The translations under genes were made by a program, and so were the position numbers. A stretch of DNA of 64,000 nucleotides from Aurantimicrobium minutum (GTDB lineage Bacteria > Actinomycetota > Actinomycetes > Actinomycetales > Microbacteriaceae), in contig NZ_JARXVT010000002.1 of assembly GCF_029892845.1 (NCBI RefSeq), positions 248,001 to 312,000 on the forward strand, given 5' to 3'. Below, one piece after another: positions 34,252 to 43,212 of the stretch (its first letter is position 1; every line of letters starts with the position of its first letter). The notes beneath the pieces were generated by a model. The model was not told where the DNA came from and made no database searches. It saw only the letters and a program-made list of their open reading frames with translations.

Positions 34252-35232
34252 CTAGTAACTCAGCACTCGGTCGACTGCGTCGAGGACGCGGTCCGAGTCG
34301 GGTAGGTAGATGGCCTCGAGCTTTGCTGGAGGGAAGGGAGTATCGAAACCTGTCACACGGAGCACAGGTGCTTCAAGCGAGTAGAACGCCTTCTCGGTAA
34401 TGGTTGCTGCCAACTCAGATGCGAGGCTCACGTTGCCGGGAGCTTCCTGAGCAATGACACAACGACCGGTCTTGCGAACTGATTCGAGAATCGGTGCGTA
34501 GTCGATGGGAGAAAGCGAACGAACGTCAATGACTTCGAGGCTCATGCCCTCTGTGGCGGCAACTTCTGCTGCCTGCAGCAAAACGCTGACCATCGCGCCG
34601 TGGCCAATGACGGTGACGTCATTGCCTGGGCGAACCACGCGGCTGGCGTGAAGGGGGAAGTTGGAAGCCGACGTGTCCACATCTGCCTTGGGCCAGTAGC
34701 GACTCATGGGCTCGAAGAAGATGACGGGGTCATTCGATTGAATTGCTTCCTGGATCATCCAGTAAGCATCGTGAGGATTGCTGGGGCTGACCACGCGCAA
34801 ACCTGCTGTGTGGAGGAAGTATGCCTCGTTGCTTTCTTGGTGGTGCTCAACCGCACCAATGTGACCGCCGTAAGGAATGCGGATCACCACGGGGAACTGC
34901 ATGGCACCCTCGTGACGGTTGGTCAGTTTCGCCAGCTGGCTGGTGATCTGATCAAAGGCGGGGTAAACGAAACCGTTGAACTGAATCTCGATCACAGGGC
35001 GGTATCCGCGCATTGCCAGACCAATAGCAGAACCGACAATGCCGGATTCGGCAAGAGGAGTATCGAGCACACGGTCAGCGCCGAATTCGTTCTTGAGACC
35101 TTCGGTCACACGGAACACTCCGCCGAGTGTTCCGATGTCTTCACCCATCAGGATGACCTTGGGGTCGTTGAGCATCGCCTGGCGAAGACCGAGGTTGATT
35201 GCTTTACCTAAAGGAAGGTTTTCAATAGCCAT
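34252..35232 (-). CDS. 2-oxoacid dehydrogenase E1 beta subunit
   Basis: A 326-residue transketolase-like beta subunit that completes the thiamine-diphosphate site with E1 alpha. Visible family blocks are [53 protein letters not shown] and [12 protein letters not shown]. The ATG at 35232 overlaps the stop of E1 alpha as TAATG, ensuring coupled synthesis of the heterotetramer. The complex oxidatively decarboxylates branched-chain 2-oxo acids (probable) or pyruvate to acyl-CoA. Confidence 0.93.
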   Translation of the reverse strand: MAIENLPLGKAINLGLRQAMLNDPKVILMGEDIGTLGGVFRVTEGLKNEFGADRVLDTPLAESGIVGSAIGLAMRGYRPVIEIQFNGFVYPAFDQITSQLAKLTNRHEGAMQFPVVIRIPYGGHIGAVEHHQESNEAYFLHTAGLRVVSPSNPHDAYWMIQEAIQSNDPVIFFEPMSRYWPKADVDTSASNFPLHASRVVRPGNDVTVIGHGAMVSVLLQAAEVAATEGMSLEVIDVRSLSPIDYAPILESVRKTGRCVIAQEAPGNVSLASELAATITEKAFYSLEAPVLRVTGFDTPFPPAKLEAIYLPDSDRVLDAVDRVLSY

Positions 35233-36368
35233 TAGTGACCGCCTCCCTGCTCATCGAAAGACGCTTCGTAGTTAGCAAGCCACGCACTCTGTTCTTCCAT
35301 GAGTGGGTGTGGATCTGTGTAAACGTGGTTGAACATGCTGGCAGGTTCAGGGTTCTTCAGATCAACGGTGCGACGACGAATGTCGCTAGCAAAGTCAGCA
35401 GCTTCTTGGTGAACTTCGTCAAAGAAGGACTGGGGTGCGCCAGAGTTCCGCAGGAATGCTTCCATGCGGGTGATGGGGTCGCGAGCAATCCACGATTCAA
35501 GCTCAGCATCTGTGCGGTACTTCGTGGGGTCGTCACTCGAGGTGTGCGCACCAATGCGGTACGTGTGAGCCTCAATCAAGCTGGGGCCCTTGCCGCTGCG
35601 AGCGTCATCGAGCTGCTTGGCAGTCACGGCATAGCTGGCGAAGACGTCATTACCGTCGACCTGAACACCGGGAATGCCGAAGCCTTCACCACGCTTGTAG
35701 AGGGGAACGCGTGCCTGGGTGCTCACCGGTACCGAGATTGCCCAGTGGTTGTTCTGTACGAAGAAGACCTGAGGGGTTTGGTAGCTGGCAGCAAAGACAA
35801 GTGCTTCGCTGACGTCGCCCTGGCTGGTTGCGCCATCACCGAAGTAGACAATGACGGCCTGGTCGGTATCTGGGTTTCCGGTGTTAGTGGCGCCATCGAA
35901 CTTGATACCCATGCCGTAACCGGTAGCGTGCAATGCCTGCGAACCAATAACCAGCGTGTAGATGTGGAAGTTGCCGTGCTCAGGCAGGGTGGGGTCCCAG
36001 CCGCCGTGAGTCAGACCGCGAAGAACACGAATGATTTCCAGAACATCAATGCCGCGGATCATGCCAATAGCGTGCTCGCGGTAAGCGGGGAAGATGTGGT
36101 CTTGCTTCTTGGTCGCGTGCGCGGAACCTACCTGCGCACCTTCTTGACCGTGGCTAGGTACCCACAGAGCAAGCTGGCCCTGGCGCTGGAGGTTGGTTGC
36201 TTCAGTGTCGAAGCGGCGGATGACAACCATGTCTTTGTAAAACTTGCGGTGGTCTGCCTCAGTTAGGCGCTGAAAGTAAGGCAGAAACTCTTCTGCACTT
36301 GCGCTGGGGGCATAGTGTCCCTCGGGCGTGAGGAACTGCACCATGGGATCTAATGTCTCATCGGCCAT
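35232..36368 (-). CDS. 2-oxoacid dehydrogenase E1 alpha subunit
   Basis: A 378-residue thiamine-diphosphate-binding subunit. The ThDP motif GDGATSQGDVSEALVFAASYQTP runs to the NNHWAISVP element. The phosphorylation-loop-like segment YRIGAHTSSDDPTKYR, typical of branched-chain E1 alpha, is present. It heads the E1alpha-E1beta-E2 operon. No E3 gene is adjacent, so dihydrolipoyl dehydrogenase must be supplied from elsewhere. Confidence 0.93.
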   Translation of the reverse strand: MADETLDPMVQFLTPEGHYAPSASAEEFLPYFQRLTEADHRKFYKDMVVIRRFDTEATNLQRQGQLALWVPSHGQEGAQVGSAHATKKQDHIFPAYREHAIGMIRGIDVLEIIRVLRGLTHGGWDPTLPEHGNFHIYTLVIGSQALHATGYGMGIKFDGATNTGNPDTDQAVIVYFGDGATSQGDVSEALVFAASYQTPQVFFVQNNHWAISVPVSTQARVPLYKRGEGFGIPGVQVDGNDVFASYAVTAKQLDDARSGKGPSLIEAHTYRIGAHTSSDDPTKYRTDAELESWIARDPITRMEAFLRNSGAPQSFFDEVHQEAADFASDIRRRTVDLKNPEPASMFNHVYTDPHPLMEEQSAWLANYEASFDEQGGGH

Positions 36369-36477
36369 GTACCCAATCTATCCCGTCAAAGCCCCCTGAA
36401 CTGGTAGGTCTTCTACAATCTCTCGCGAAAACCGTAGGAGTATCCCAACTAAAGAGCTCACCTGCCAGAATGGAGGT

Positions 36478-36876
36478 ATGAAGTCACTCCTGCTCTCCAC
36501 CGTGATCAACGCCATTGCACTCTGGCTCACCACTGTGATGTTGCCTGACAGCCTGCGCATCATCCCTGAGGACCAGCAGACCCTGGGCTATGTGCTCACC
36601 CTTGCTTTTGTGGCCTTCATCTTTGGAATTGTGAATGGAACCATCGGTCGCGTACTGCGCTTCCTGGCCTTCCCCCTCTTTATCCTCACCCTCGGTTTCA
36701 TGGCCCTGGTGGTCAACGCCTTCTTGCTCATGTTTGTTGCGTGGCTTACTCAGGTTCTTGGCTTTGGCTACGGTCTGCAGGTTGACGGCTTTGCCGGCGG
36801 ATTCTGGGCAGCAATCGTGCTGTCGATCGTCAGCTGGATTTTGGGTCTCATTCTTCGCCCCGCAACCGGCAAGTAA
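36478..36876 (+). CDS. Phage-holin-family small membrane protein (PF04020-like)
   Basis: A 132-residue protein with four hydrophobic segments of the actinobacterial 'phage holin family 4 TMS' group. The central FIFGIVNGTIGRVLRFLAFPLFILTLG is characteristic. These proteins are chromosomal and not evidence of a prophage; their role is unknown. GGAGG precedes the ATG. It is convergent with the lipase-like gene, with the two stop codons adjacent. Confidence 0.85.
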   Translation: MKSLLLSTVINAIALWLTTVMLPDSLRIIPEDQQTLGYVLTLAFVAFIFGIVNGTIGRVLRFLAFPLFILTLGFMALVVNAFLLMFVAWLTQVLGFGYGLQVDGFAGGFWAAIVLSIVSWILGLILRPATGK

Positions 36877-38208
36877 TTACTGCACCCGATCTGCCCGCCA
36901 CATCGTGACGGTTGCTGTGCCCTGCGTGCGCTCTGAGATTTGTCTCTGCTCAGCAGTGAGCTTGGGGTCTCCGCTTCGATCCATTACGGCTGCCGTTTCG
37001 ACATAACGAGAGAGATTATGTGCTGGAAGTAACTCTCCTCGAGGCGCTGGCGAGTGTGCAAACAGCGACCTGGTCACTGTCATGTGAGTAGCAATGGCAG
37101 CAGGTGCGGCAACACCACTGAGGGAGGGGATGACATCTTCTTCATGCTCAACGGCAACAACATTGATCTCTTCGGGAATCTCCACTTGGTGAAGTGGAGC
37201 CCCCACAGTGACAACGTCACTGACGGTGTAGTTCCCTGACGCAGCTAGCTGGGCGGCAACTAGTCCCCCTTGGGAATGCCCGACCAGAATGACGTTGTCC
37301 TGAGCGGTAATGCCAGCTTCGCGCATAGCCATCACAGCAGCGGTATAGCTTCCGGAATCAAGTTCAGCAATAGCGGAGATATTGCTGGTCATATCCCACG
37401 GCTCAGTGGCAGGTTCCACACCAGAATCAATCGTCCCGCTGAGATAGACCACATAACCGGAGTCGTATTGCTCGATTCGGATTTGTGCAGCACCTTCATC
37501 TGCTCGAGGAATGCGTGAGATGAGGTCTTGGTAACTGTCAGCAGATTCGGCGGTGCTGCGTTCCACGTTCCTCACCCGGACAGGGGTTTCTTGCAAAGTT
37601 GTGGCACCCACAATCCCCAGCCCAGCAATTGCTGCACCAGCTAAGAGGTCTTCCCCTGCCAGGAGCCCGTCCTGGGGTGGCTTGGGCATTCCCAGAACGC
37701 CAGCTACAAAATCATCTGCCCCGGACATCAGGTGGGCAGTGCCCTGCACCACCAGGGGATGACTCATGAATTGCCCTGAATCCGGCAACCGTTGTTCGAG
37801 TCGTGTGACGAACTGGTCAAAGGGGCTGCCTGGAGTCAGGCGCCGTGCAGCTGCTAAACCCAGAACAATGGCGACGCCGCCAATTATTTCTGGACCAAAT
37901 GCGCCAATCAACGCAGGCATTGCTCGACCCAGATTCCACATCAACGTGGAACTGAGGTCCTCGGAGACCTGGCGTAGATACTGCTCCCGCTCTGCATATT
38001 GTCGGGAGCCTTCTGCCGTGACACCTGCTAACTCTTTGAGTCGTTGAGTAGCTTGCGTTGCGCGGGCAAAAGCATGCTGGGCTTGAGTGGAATGAAAGCT
38101 CAGTGCTCGAGTGCTGGCAAGCACATGTTCCAAATGCCACACTCTGGCGTGGAGTCGTCCCGAGAGATCATCAAGCGCAACGGTGTCGACTCCTGAACCA
38201 ACCCTCAT
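36877..38208 (-). CDS. Alpha/beta-hydrolase with N-terminal helical domain
   Basis: A 443-residue protein. Residues about 1-130 are helical and polar (ALDDLSGRLHARVWHLEHVLA onward), followed by a hydrophobic stretch near 100-125 (PEIIGGVAIVLGLAA). The C-terminal half is an alpha/beta hydrolase with the lipase nucleophile GHSQGG at 310-315 (Ser312). Family assignment is weak; the helical part recalls LXG/WXG-associated effectors. The frame is open to 38385, but the ATG at 38208 overlaps the stop of the small upstream gene (TGATG). No signal peptide is seen. Confidence 0.7.
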   Translation of the reverse strand: MRVGSGVDTVALDDLSGRLHARVWHLEHVLASTRALSFHSTQAQHAFARATQATQRLKELAGVTAEGSRQYAEREQYLRQVSEDLSSTLMWNLGRAMPALIGAFGPEIIGGVAIVLGLAAARRLTPGSPFDQFVTRLEQRLPDSGQFMSHPLVVQGTAHLMSGADDFVAGVLGMPKPPQDGLLAGEDLLAGAAIAGLGIVGATTLQETPVRVRNVERSTAESADSYQDLISRIPRADEGAAQIRIEQYDSGYVVYLSGTIDSGVEPATEPWDMTSNISAIAELDSGSYTAAVMAMREAGITAQDNVILVGHSQGGLVAAQLAASGNYTVSDVVTVGAPLHQVEIPEEINVVAVEHEEDVIPSLSGVAAPAAIATHMTVTRSLFAHSPAPRGELLPAHNLSRYVETAAVMDRSGDPKLTAEQRQISERTQGTATVTMWRADRVQ

Positions 38209-38435
38209 CACGATGAACCCGGTTCCGTGGCAAGAATGGCCCAGCGGGCCTGACGTAAATCGGCCATAACCTGTTCCGCGTTGTGGTCGAAGGCATACCG
38301 TGATGGTCCAAACCAGAGCGGATCCGGCACAGCATTGTGAAGTGTGACGACTGCGGCATCGAGGGCATCGGCGAGCGCCAGCCACTGGCTATGGCCAGCT
38401 GGCGGGAAGCCGGATAGACCCTCGAATTCATTCAC
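38208..38435 (-). CDS. Small WxG-like partner protein (hypothetical)
   Basis: A short minus-strand gene whose stop overlaps the hydrolase ATG as TGATG, good evidence that it is translated. From a GTG at 38435 it gives 75 residues with a central WFG (41-43) in LWFGPSRYAF between two helical stretches, reminiscent of WXG100 proteins, which are usually about 100 residues. The frame runs up to an ATG at 38552 that overlaps the purB start, so the N terminus is uncertain (up to 114 residues). No ESX secretion gene is in the window. Confidence 0.55.
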   Translation of the reverse strand: MNEFEGLSGFPPAGHSQWLALADALDAAVVTLHNAVPDPLWFGPSRYAFDHNAEQVMADLRQARWAILATEPGSS

Positions 38436-38550
38436 CTGGATACCGTGCCAGCGCTGAGCCGGAGTGCTGGGCTGTCTGATTCTGAATGTGGAGAGTGTGC
38501 GGCGGCTTTGCCTGTGAAGGGATACCTGTTTTCTTTGGGAGAATAGAAGC

Positions 38551-39930
38551 ATGACGCTTCCTATTCAGGTCCTCAGCCCGCTCGATGGTCGATATCAGTC
38601 CGTCGTTTCACCTCTGGGTGAATACCTCTCGGAGGCTGGCCTGAACCGTGCTCGCGTCACGGTCGAAGTTGAATGGTTGATTTACCTCACCACTCACTCC
38701 ATGTTTGGTACCAGTCCCCTCAGCGCAGACAACGTTTCCGCACTCCGTGCGCTCGTGACTGACTTCGGTCAGGCAGAGATTGATGAGCTTGCTCGTCTTG
38801 AAGCGACCACTCGTCACGACGTCAAGGCAGTGGAGTACTTGGTTCGTGCCAAGCTCACCGAGCTGGGCCTGGACCACATTGCTGAGCTGACGCACTTCGC
38901 CTGCACCAGCGAAGACATTAACAACCTCTCCTATGCGCTCATCGTGCGCGATGCCACCAAGAACATCTGGCTTCCTGGCCTGAAGGCTGTCATTGCTCGT
39001 CTGCGCGAACTCTCTGTTCAGTACCGCGACGAGGCCATGTTGGCGAAGACCCACGGTCAGCCAGCAACCCCCACCACCATGGGTAAAGAACTTGCTGTCT
39101 TTGTTTACCGCCTCGAGCGCATTCAGAAGCAGATCGAAGGATCTGAATACCTGGGCAAGTTCTCCGGTGCAACAGGAACCTTCTCTGCTCACATTGCCGC
39201 CGAACCTGACGCCAACTGGCCCAAGATCTCGGAAGAGTTTGTCACTTCTTTGGGTCTGACCTGGAACCCACTGACCACCCAGATCGAATCACATGACTGG
39301 CAGGCAGAGCTCTACACCCGTATCTCTCACGCCAACCGCGTGATTCACAACCTGGCCACCGACATCTGGACCTACATCTCGATGGGCTACTTCCGCCAGA
39401 TCCCTCAGGCTGGTGCAACCGGTTCCTCCACCATGCCTCACAAGATCAACCCCATTCGTTTTGAGAACGCTGAGGCCAACCTTGAGCTCTCCAGCGCTGT
39501 TCTTGATTCACTTTCCGCAACGCTGGTGACCAGCCGTCTGCAGCGTGACCTCACTGACTCCACCACCCAGCGCAACGTGGGTGTGGGATACGGCCACTCA
39601 CTGCTTGCCCTCGACAACATTCGTCGTGGACTGAGCGAGATTGACCTCGACTCTGTTGCCCTGGCTCATGACCTCGACACCAACTGGGAAATCTTGGGTG
39701 AAGCAATTCAGACCGTGATCCGTGCAGAGGTTGCTGCTGGTCGTTCGACCATCTCGGACCCCTATGCACTGCTTAAGGAACTCACCCGCGGCAAGCGCAT
39801 TGGCCGTGACGACCTCATTGCTTTCGTTTCCGGCCTCGAGATCGGAGACGCTGCCAAGGCTCGACTACTGGAGCTCACTCCAGCTGGCTATGTTGGCCTG
39901 GCGTCAGACTTGGTCGACTACCTCAAGTAG
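38551..39930 (+). CDS. purB: Adenylosuccinate lyase
   Basis: A 459-residue fumarase/aspartase-superfamily enzyme that releases fumarate from SAICAR and adenylosuccinate in purine synthesis. The signature GATGSSTMPHKINP holds the catalytic serine loop. LTHFACTSEDINN and KTHGQPATPTTMGKE contain the active-site histidines. The length and start (LSPLDGRY) match the Escherichia coli-type PurB rather than the shorter Bacillus type. It is divergent from the small WxG-like gene. Confidence 0.96.
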   Translation: MTLPIQVLSPLDGRYQSVVSPLGEYLSEAGLNRARVTVEVEWLIYLTTHSMFGTSPLSADNVSALRALVTDFGQAEIDELARLEATTRHDVKAVEYLVRAKLTELGLDHIAELTHFACTSEDINNLSYALIVRDATKNIWLPGLKAVIARLRELSVQYRDEAMLAKTHGQPATPTTMGKELAVFVYRLERIQKQIEGSEYLGKFSGATGTFSAHIAAEPDANWPKISEEFVTSLGLTWNPLTTQIESHDWQAELYTRISHANRVIHNLATDIWTYISMGYFRQIPQAGATGSSTMPHKINPIRFENAEANLELSSAVLDSLSATLVTSRLQRDLTDSTTQRNVGVGYGHSLLALDNIRRGLSEIDLDSVALAHDLDTNWEILGEAIQTVIRAEVAAGRSTISDPYALLKELTRGKRIGRDDLIAFVSGLEIGDAAKARLLELTPAGYVGLASDLVDYLK

Positions 39931-40013
39931 TCACAGACATAGAAACGACTCCCTATTAGCACTCCAACTTTTGGGGTTCAGTGCACTTGCGAGGGGCTTT
40001 CTTGTTTTAAGTC

Positions 40014-40265
40014 TTAGTGCGCGGAGGATCCCGAGTGGTCCTGCTCTTCGATGTCGAGCAGTTCCTTCTTGTTGGGCTTGATTGCCAGCACAAACATGGC
40101 CATCGAGACCAGGCACACAATAAACACAGCACCGAATGAGATGCTGCTGAGGATGAGGTCACGAGAGGACATCAACACAACTACTCCGGTGAAGAGTCCC
40201 AACGCTGCTGAAACGAGCAGCAGTTCAACGGGCTTCATACGGTCGCGCAGGGTGGGAGTGCTCAT
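40014..40265 (-). CDS. Small two-helix membrane protein (hypothetical)
   Basis: An 83-residue protein with two predicted membrane helices (about 13-32 and 40-62) and a charged, acidic C-terminal tail. Its ATG overlaps the preceding gene by 4 nt. No function is recognised; similar short proteins occur at this place near purB or dnaB in Microbacteriaceae (from memory, unverified). Confidence 0.7.
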   Translation of the reverse strand: MSTPTLRDRMKPVELLLVSAALGLFTGVVVLMSSRDLILSSISFGAVFIVCLVSMAMFVLAIKPNKKELLDIEEQDHSGSSAH

Positions 40266-40822
40266 GAGGAAACCTTACGGGTTGAGGGGGCATCGGAACG
40301 AAGTGAGATGCCGGCAATGATTTGATACATGCCGACAATGGCGGCATAGGCGCCGAAGATGCCCACGGCATAGACATCATTCATGGGAACAACTGCTTCA
40401 ATAATGGCCAAGATAGCTGTGAAGCCTCCGATAGTGAGCCATTCTTTGGCAACAGTGCGGTTGCTCTCGCGATATCCGGCATAGAGCTCAAGCACAGCGG
40501 AGATTCCTGCCCAGATACTCAGAATGAGCAAAAGCGCAGGAAGGCCAGAGGTCAAGGTTGCTGAGGCAATCGCTGCCGCAACGACGGTGGCAATGGCTTG
40601 AATTCCCACCAGAATGCGATTGAGCCCTTCGAGGGGCACCGACATGATGGTGAATACCAGCGTGGAGGCAAGCAGGAAGGCAAAGCCGACAAAAACGCTC
40701 AGGCCAACTACCGCAGCATGGTTGCGCGAGAAAGTAATCACAACCGCTGCAACCAAGGTAGGGATGGCGCGCAAAATGAGCGCGTTACCCACACGAGAAA
40801 GAGAACTATCAGCGATTGCCAC
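40262..40822 (-). CDS. DUF308/HdeD-like membrane protein
   Basis: A 186-residue protein with about six hydrophobic segments. Paired short helices and LLILSIWAGISAVLELYAGYR resemble the HdeD/DUF308 group of acid-stress-associated membrane proteins. The role in actinobacteria is unknown. It forms a two-gene unit with the 83-residue protein. Confidence 0.7.
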   Translation of the reverse strand: MAIADSSLSRVGNALILRAIPTLVAAVVITFSRNHAAVVGLSVFVGFAFLLASTLVFTIMSVPLEGLNRILVGIQAIATVVAAAIASATLTSGLPALLLILSIWAGISAVLELYAGYRESNRTVAKEWLTIGGFTAILAIIEAVVPMNDVYAVGIFGAYAAIVGMYQIIAGISLRSDAPSTRKVSS

Positions 40823-40861
40823 GGCTCAAGTCTACGGCTGAAAAGGAAAAGGTTTTCCCGG

Positions 40862-42229
40862 CTAAACCTTAGGCATATCGGCAAAACGGGAGAGGTGACC
40901 CTGGAATCCAACGGTAATTGTCGCAGTGGGACCGTTACGGTGCTTCGCCACGATGAAGTCAGCTTCGCCGGCACGTGGGTTGTCCTTTTCGAACGCATTT
41001 TCACGGTGCAGAAGGATAACCATGTCGGCGTCCTGCTCCAGTGATCCAGATTCACGAAGATCGGAGATGGCGGGCTTCTTGTCCGAACGCTGTTCGGGTC
41101 CACGGTTCAGCTGTGACAGTGCAATAACGGGAACCTGAAGTTCCTTGGCCATCAGCTTGAGTGCACGAGAGAACTCAGAAACTTCTTGCTGTCGGCTTTC
41201 AACCTTTTTGCCCGAGGTCATCAGCTGCAAGTAGTCGATGACGACCATTTTCAGGCCGACCTTCTGCTTGAGGCGTCGGCATTTGGCGCGAATTTCCACA
41301 AGAGTCATATTGGGGCTGTCGTCGATGTAGAACGGAGCGTCGTTGATGCGGCCACGAGTGCTGGCAATCGTGGTCCAGTCCCGGTTATCAACCGTGCCCT
41401 TACGCATATTCTGCAAAGGAACGGATGCTTCGGCAGAGAGCAGACGCATGGCGATTTCTGACTTACCCATTTCGAGCGAGAAGAAAATGGCAGGAAGGTT
41501 GTTCTTGATAGACGCAGCACGGCAGAAGTCCAGAGCCAGTGTCGATTTACCCAACGCAGGACGGGCAGCAACGATGATGAGCTGGCCAGGGTGAAAACCG
41601 TTGGTGAGCTCGTCGAGATCAGCAAAACCAGTGGGAACGCCGGTCATTTGTCCGTCGCGACCCTTGGCTGCCTCAATTTCAAGAATGGCGGTGTCTACTG
41701 CGTCCGTCAGAGGAACGTAGTCTTCGGTTTCCACAGAACCAGTGACTTGGTAAATCTCTGCCTGGGCAGTGTTAACCAGGTCAACAGCTTCGCCCTCACC
41801 GGCGTAGCCCATCTGCACGATGCGGGTACCTGCTTCAACGAGGCGTCGTAGCAGGGCACGCTCAGAAACAATGTTGGCGTAGTAACCAGCGTTGGCAGCG
41901 GTAGGAACCAGTGCAGTGAGGGTGTGCAGGTATTCAGCCCCGCCAGCACGGCCTAGTTCACCAGATTTGGTGAGTTCGTCGGTGACGGTAATCACATCGG
42001 TGGGTTCACCGTGTGAATACAGCGACATCACTGCATCAAAGATGACCTCATGCTTGGGAATGTAGAAGTCATTTCCACGAAGAATCTCGACGACGTCTGC
42101 CACAGCGTCTTTGCTGAGCAGCATGCCGCCGAGAGCACTTTGCTCCGCAAGAAGATCATGCGGAGGAGTCCGTTCACCCTGCCATGTTTCGCGAGAATCG
42201 CCAGGAGAACCAAGGTGTGCAAGAGACAT
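40862..42229 (-). CDS. dnaB: Replicative DNA helicase DnaB
   Basis: A 455-residue hexameric helicase of the replication fork. The N-terminal domain opens PPHDLLAEQSALGGMLLS. The RecA-like domain has Walker A ARPALGKST, Walker B KMVVIDYLQLM, and the arginine-finger region AKHRNGPTATI. No intein interrupts it. A GTG two codons earlier is possible, but AGGA is better spaced for the ATG at 42229. It lies downstream of the rpsF-ssb-rpsR-rplI group as in most Actinobacteria, separated here by two other genes. Confidence 0.96.
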   Translation of the reverse strand: MSLAHLGSPGDSRETWQGERTPPHDLLAEQSALGGMLLSKDAVADVVEILRGNDFYIPKHEVIFDAVMSLYSHGEPTDVITVTDELTKSGELGRAGGAEYLHTLTALVPTAANAGYYANIVSERALLRRLVEAGTRIVQMGYAGEGEAVDLVNTAQAEIYQVTGSVETEDYVPLTDAVDTAILEIEAAKGRDGQMTGVPTGFADLDELTNGFHPGQLIIVAARPALGKSTLALDFCRAASIKNNLPAIFFSLEMGKSEIAMRLLSAEASVPLQNMRKGTVDNRDWTTIASTRGRINDAPFYIDDSPNMTLVEIRAKCRRLKQKVGLKMVVIDYLQLMTSGKKVESRQQEVSEFSRALKLMAKELQVPVIALSQLNRGPEQRSDKKPAISDLRESGSLEQDADMVILLHRENAFEKDNPRAGEADFIVAKHRNGPTATITVGFQGHLSRFADMPKV

Positions 42230-42235
42230 GCTCAC

Positions 42236-42691
42236 AAGTCCTTCCGATGGCTGTGCAGGTGGGCTATCTGAATCTAACCCGCTCCTCTGACATTGGTCTG
42301 AGAGTGACCTAATGAGAGTTGTATCCCCACTGTAGGAATACCTTCACTCACATCCAAATGACCCTGTGGATAACTCTGTGCATGAAACTCGTGAAACGCC
42401 GGAGCGACTGTTTATAAGCTGGGGGTAACGTTGTGGACAGAGGAAAATGTTTACCTAATTTTTCTTCTCTGAACTGGTATTTAAGTTATCAACGGGTGTG
42501 AACATTAATTTCCTTCAAGCATGTGTTTAAGCTTGGGGAAAATTAGCCCTCATGTGCATAAAGATGACCCCTTAAAGGTCTTGCGTTGTACCCCCAACAC
42601 GAGTAAACACGGTTCGAAATTGAGCTTCTAAAGTCATGCTTAATTTGCGGGTTTGCTACTCGTCTTTCAAAACGGTGCTAACTTGCAGGAT
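42236..42691. other. Intergenic region upstream of dnaB with DnaA-box-like sites
   Basis: About 450 nt with no supported gene. A perfect DnaA box (TTATCCACA, minus strand) lies at 42365-42373, an 8/9 match to the actinobacterial box (CTGTCCACA, minus) at 42432-42440, and a weaker TTATCAACG near 42486. The promoters of dnaB and of the DUF4442 gene must lie here. Confidence 0.55.
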
Positions 42692-43174
42692 ATGAGTCAA
42701 AAAGCCCATCCGCTGCACACATTTATGGCCTCGCGTGCAGGTATGCGACGAATGCTCAATATTTGGCCGCCCTTTCTGTTCTCAGGGATATCTGTTCGCG
42801 AAATTTCACAAGATTTTCGCCACGTCAAGGTCCGGCTGCGCAAGAAACTCCTGACTTCTAACTATGTGGGAACGCTCTTTGGCGGATCGCTTTATGCAAT
42901 GACGGACCCGTTTTTTATGTTGATGGTTCTCAAAAATCTTGGTCCTGGCTACATTGTGTGGGACAAGCAGAGTGAAATTGAGTATGTTTCACCAGGAAAG
43001 ACAACGGTATTTGCTGAATTCACTCTTTCGGATGCAGATGTCGATGAGATCACACGCGAAGTCGAAACCAATGGCAAGTTTTTGAAATGGTTTGATGTTG
43101 AAATCACAGCAGCGGATGCAACCGTCGTGGCAATTGTGAGAAAACAGATTTATGTTCGCAAGAAAGCCAATTAA
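42692..43174 (+). CDS. DUF4442 hot-dog-fold protein (thioesterase-like)
   Basis: A 160-residue protein of the DUF4442 family, related to acyl-CoA thioesterases. LLTSNYVGTLFGGSLYAMTDPFFMLM forms the hot-dog helix region and YVSPGKTTVFAEFTL the sheet. Substrate and role are unknown. The ATG at 42692 is preferred to an in-frame TTG at 42653. Confidence 0.8.
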   Translation: MSQKAHPLHTFMASRAGMRRMLNIWPPFLFSGISVREISQDFRHVKVRLRKKLLTSNYVGTLFGGSLYAMTDPFFMLMVLKNLGPGYIVWDKQSEIEYVSPGKTTVFAEFTLSDADVDEITREVETNGKFLKWFDVEITAADATVVAIVRKQIYVRKKAN

Positions 43175-43212
43175 TGCTTAGCCCTCATGAAGGCAGCATA
43201 AAAATTTTGTAG

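Noticed and set aside
36478-36876. 'Phage holin' gene as a sign of prophage
   Set aside because: This four-helix family is a common chromosomal gene in Actinobacteria; no other phage gene is present.
39931-40013. Terminator between purB and the convergent small membrane protein gene
   Set aside because: Only imperfect short repeats are present; no stem long enough to support a call.
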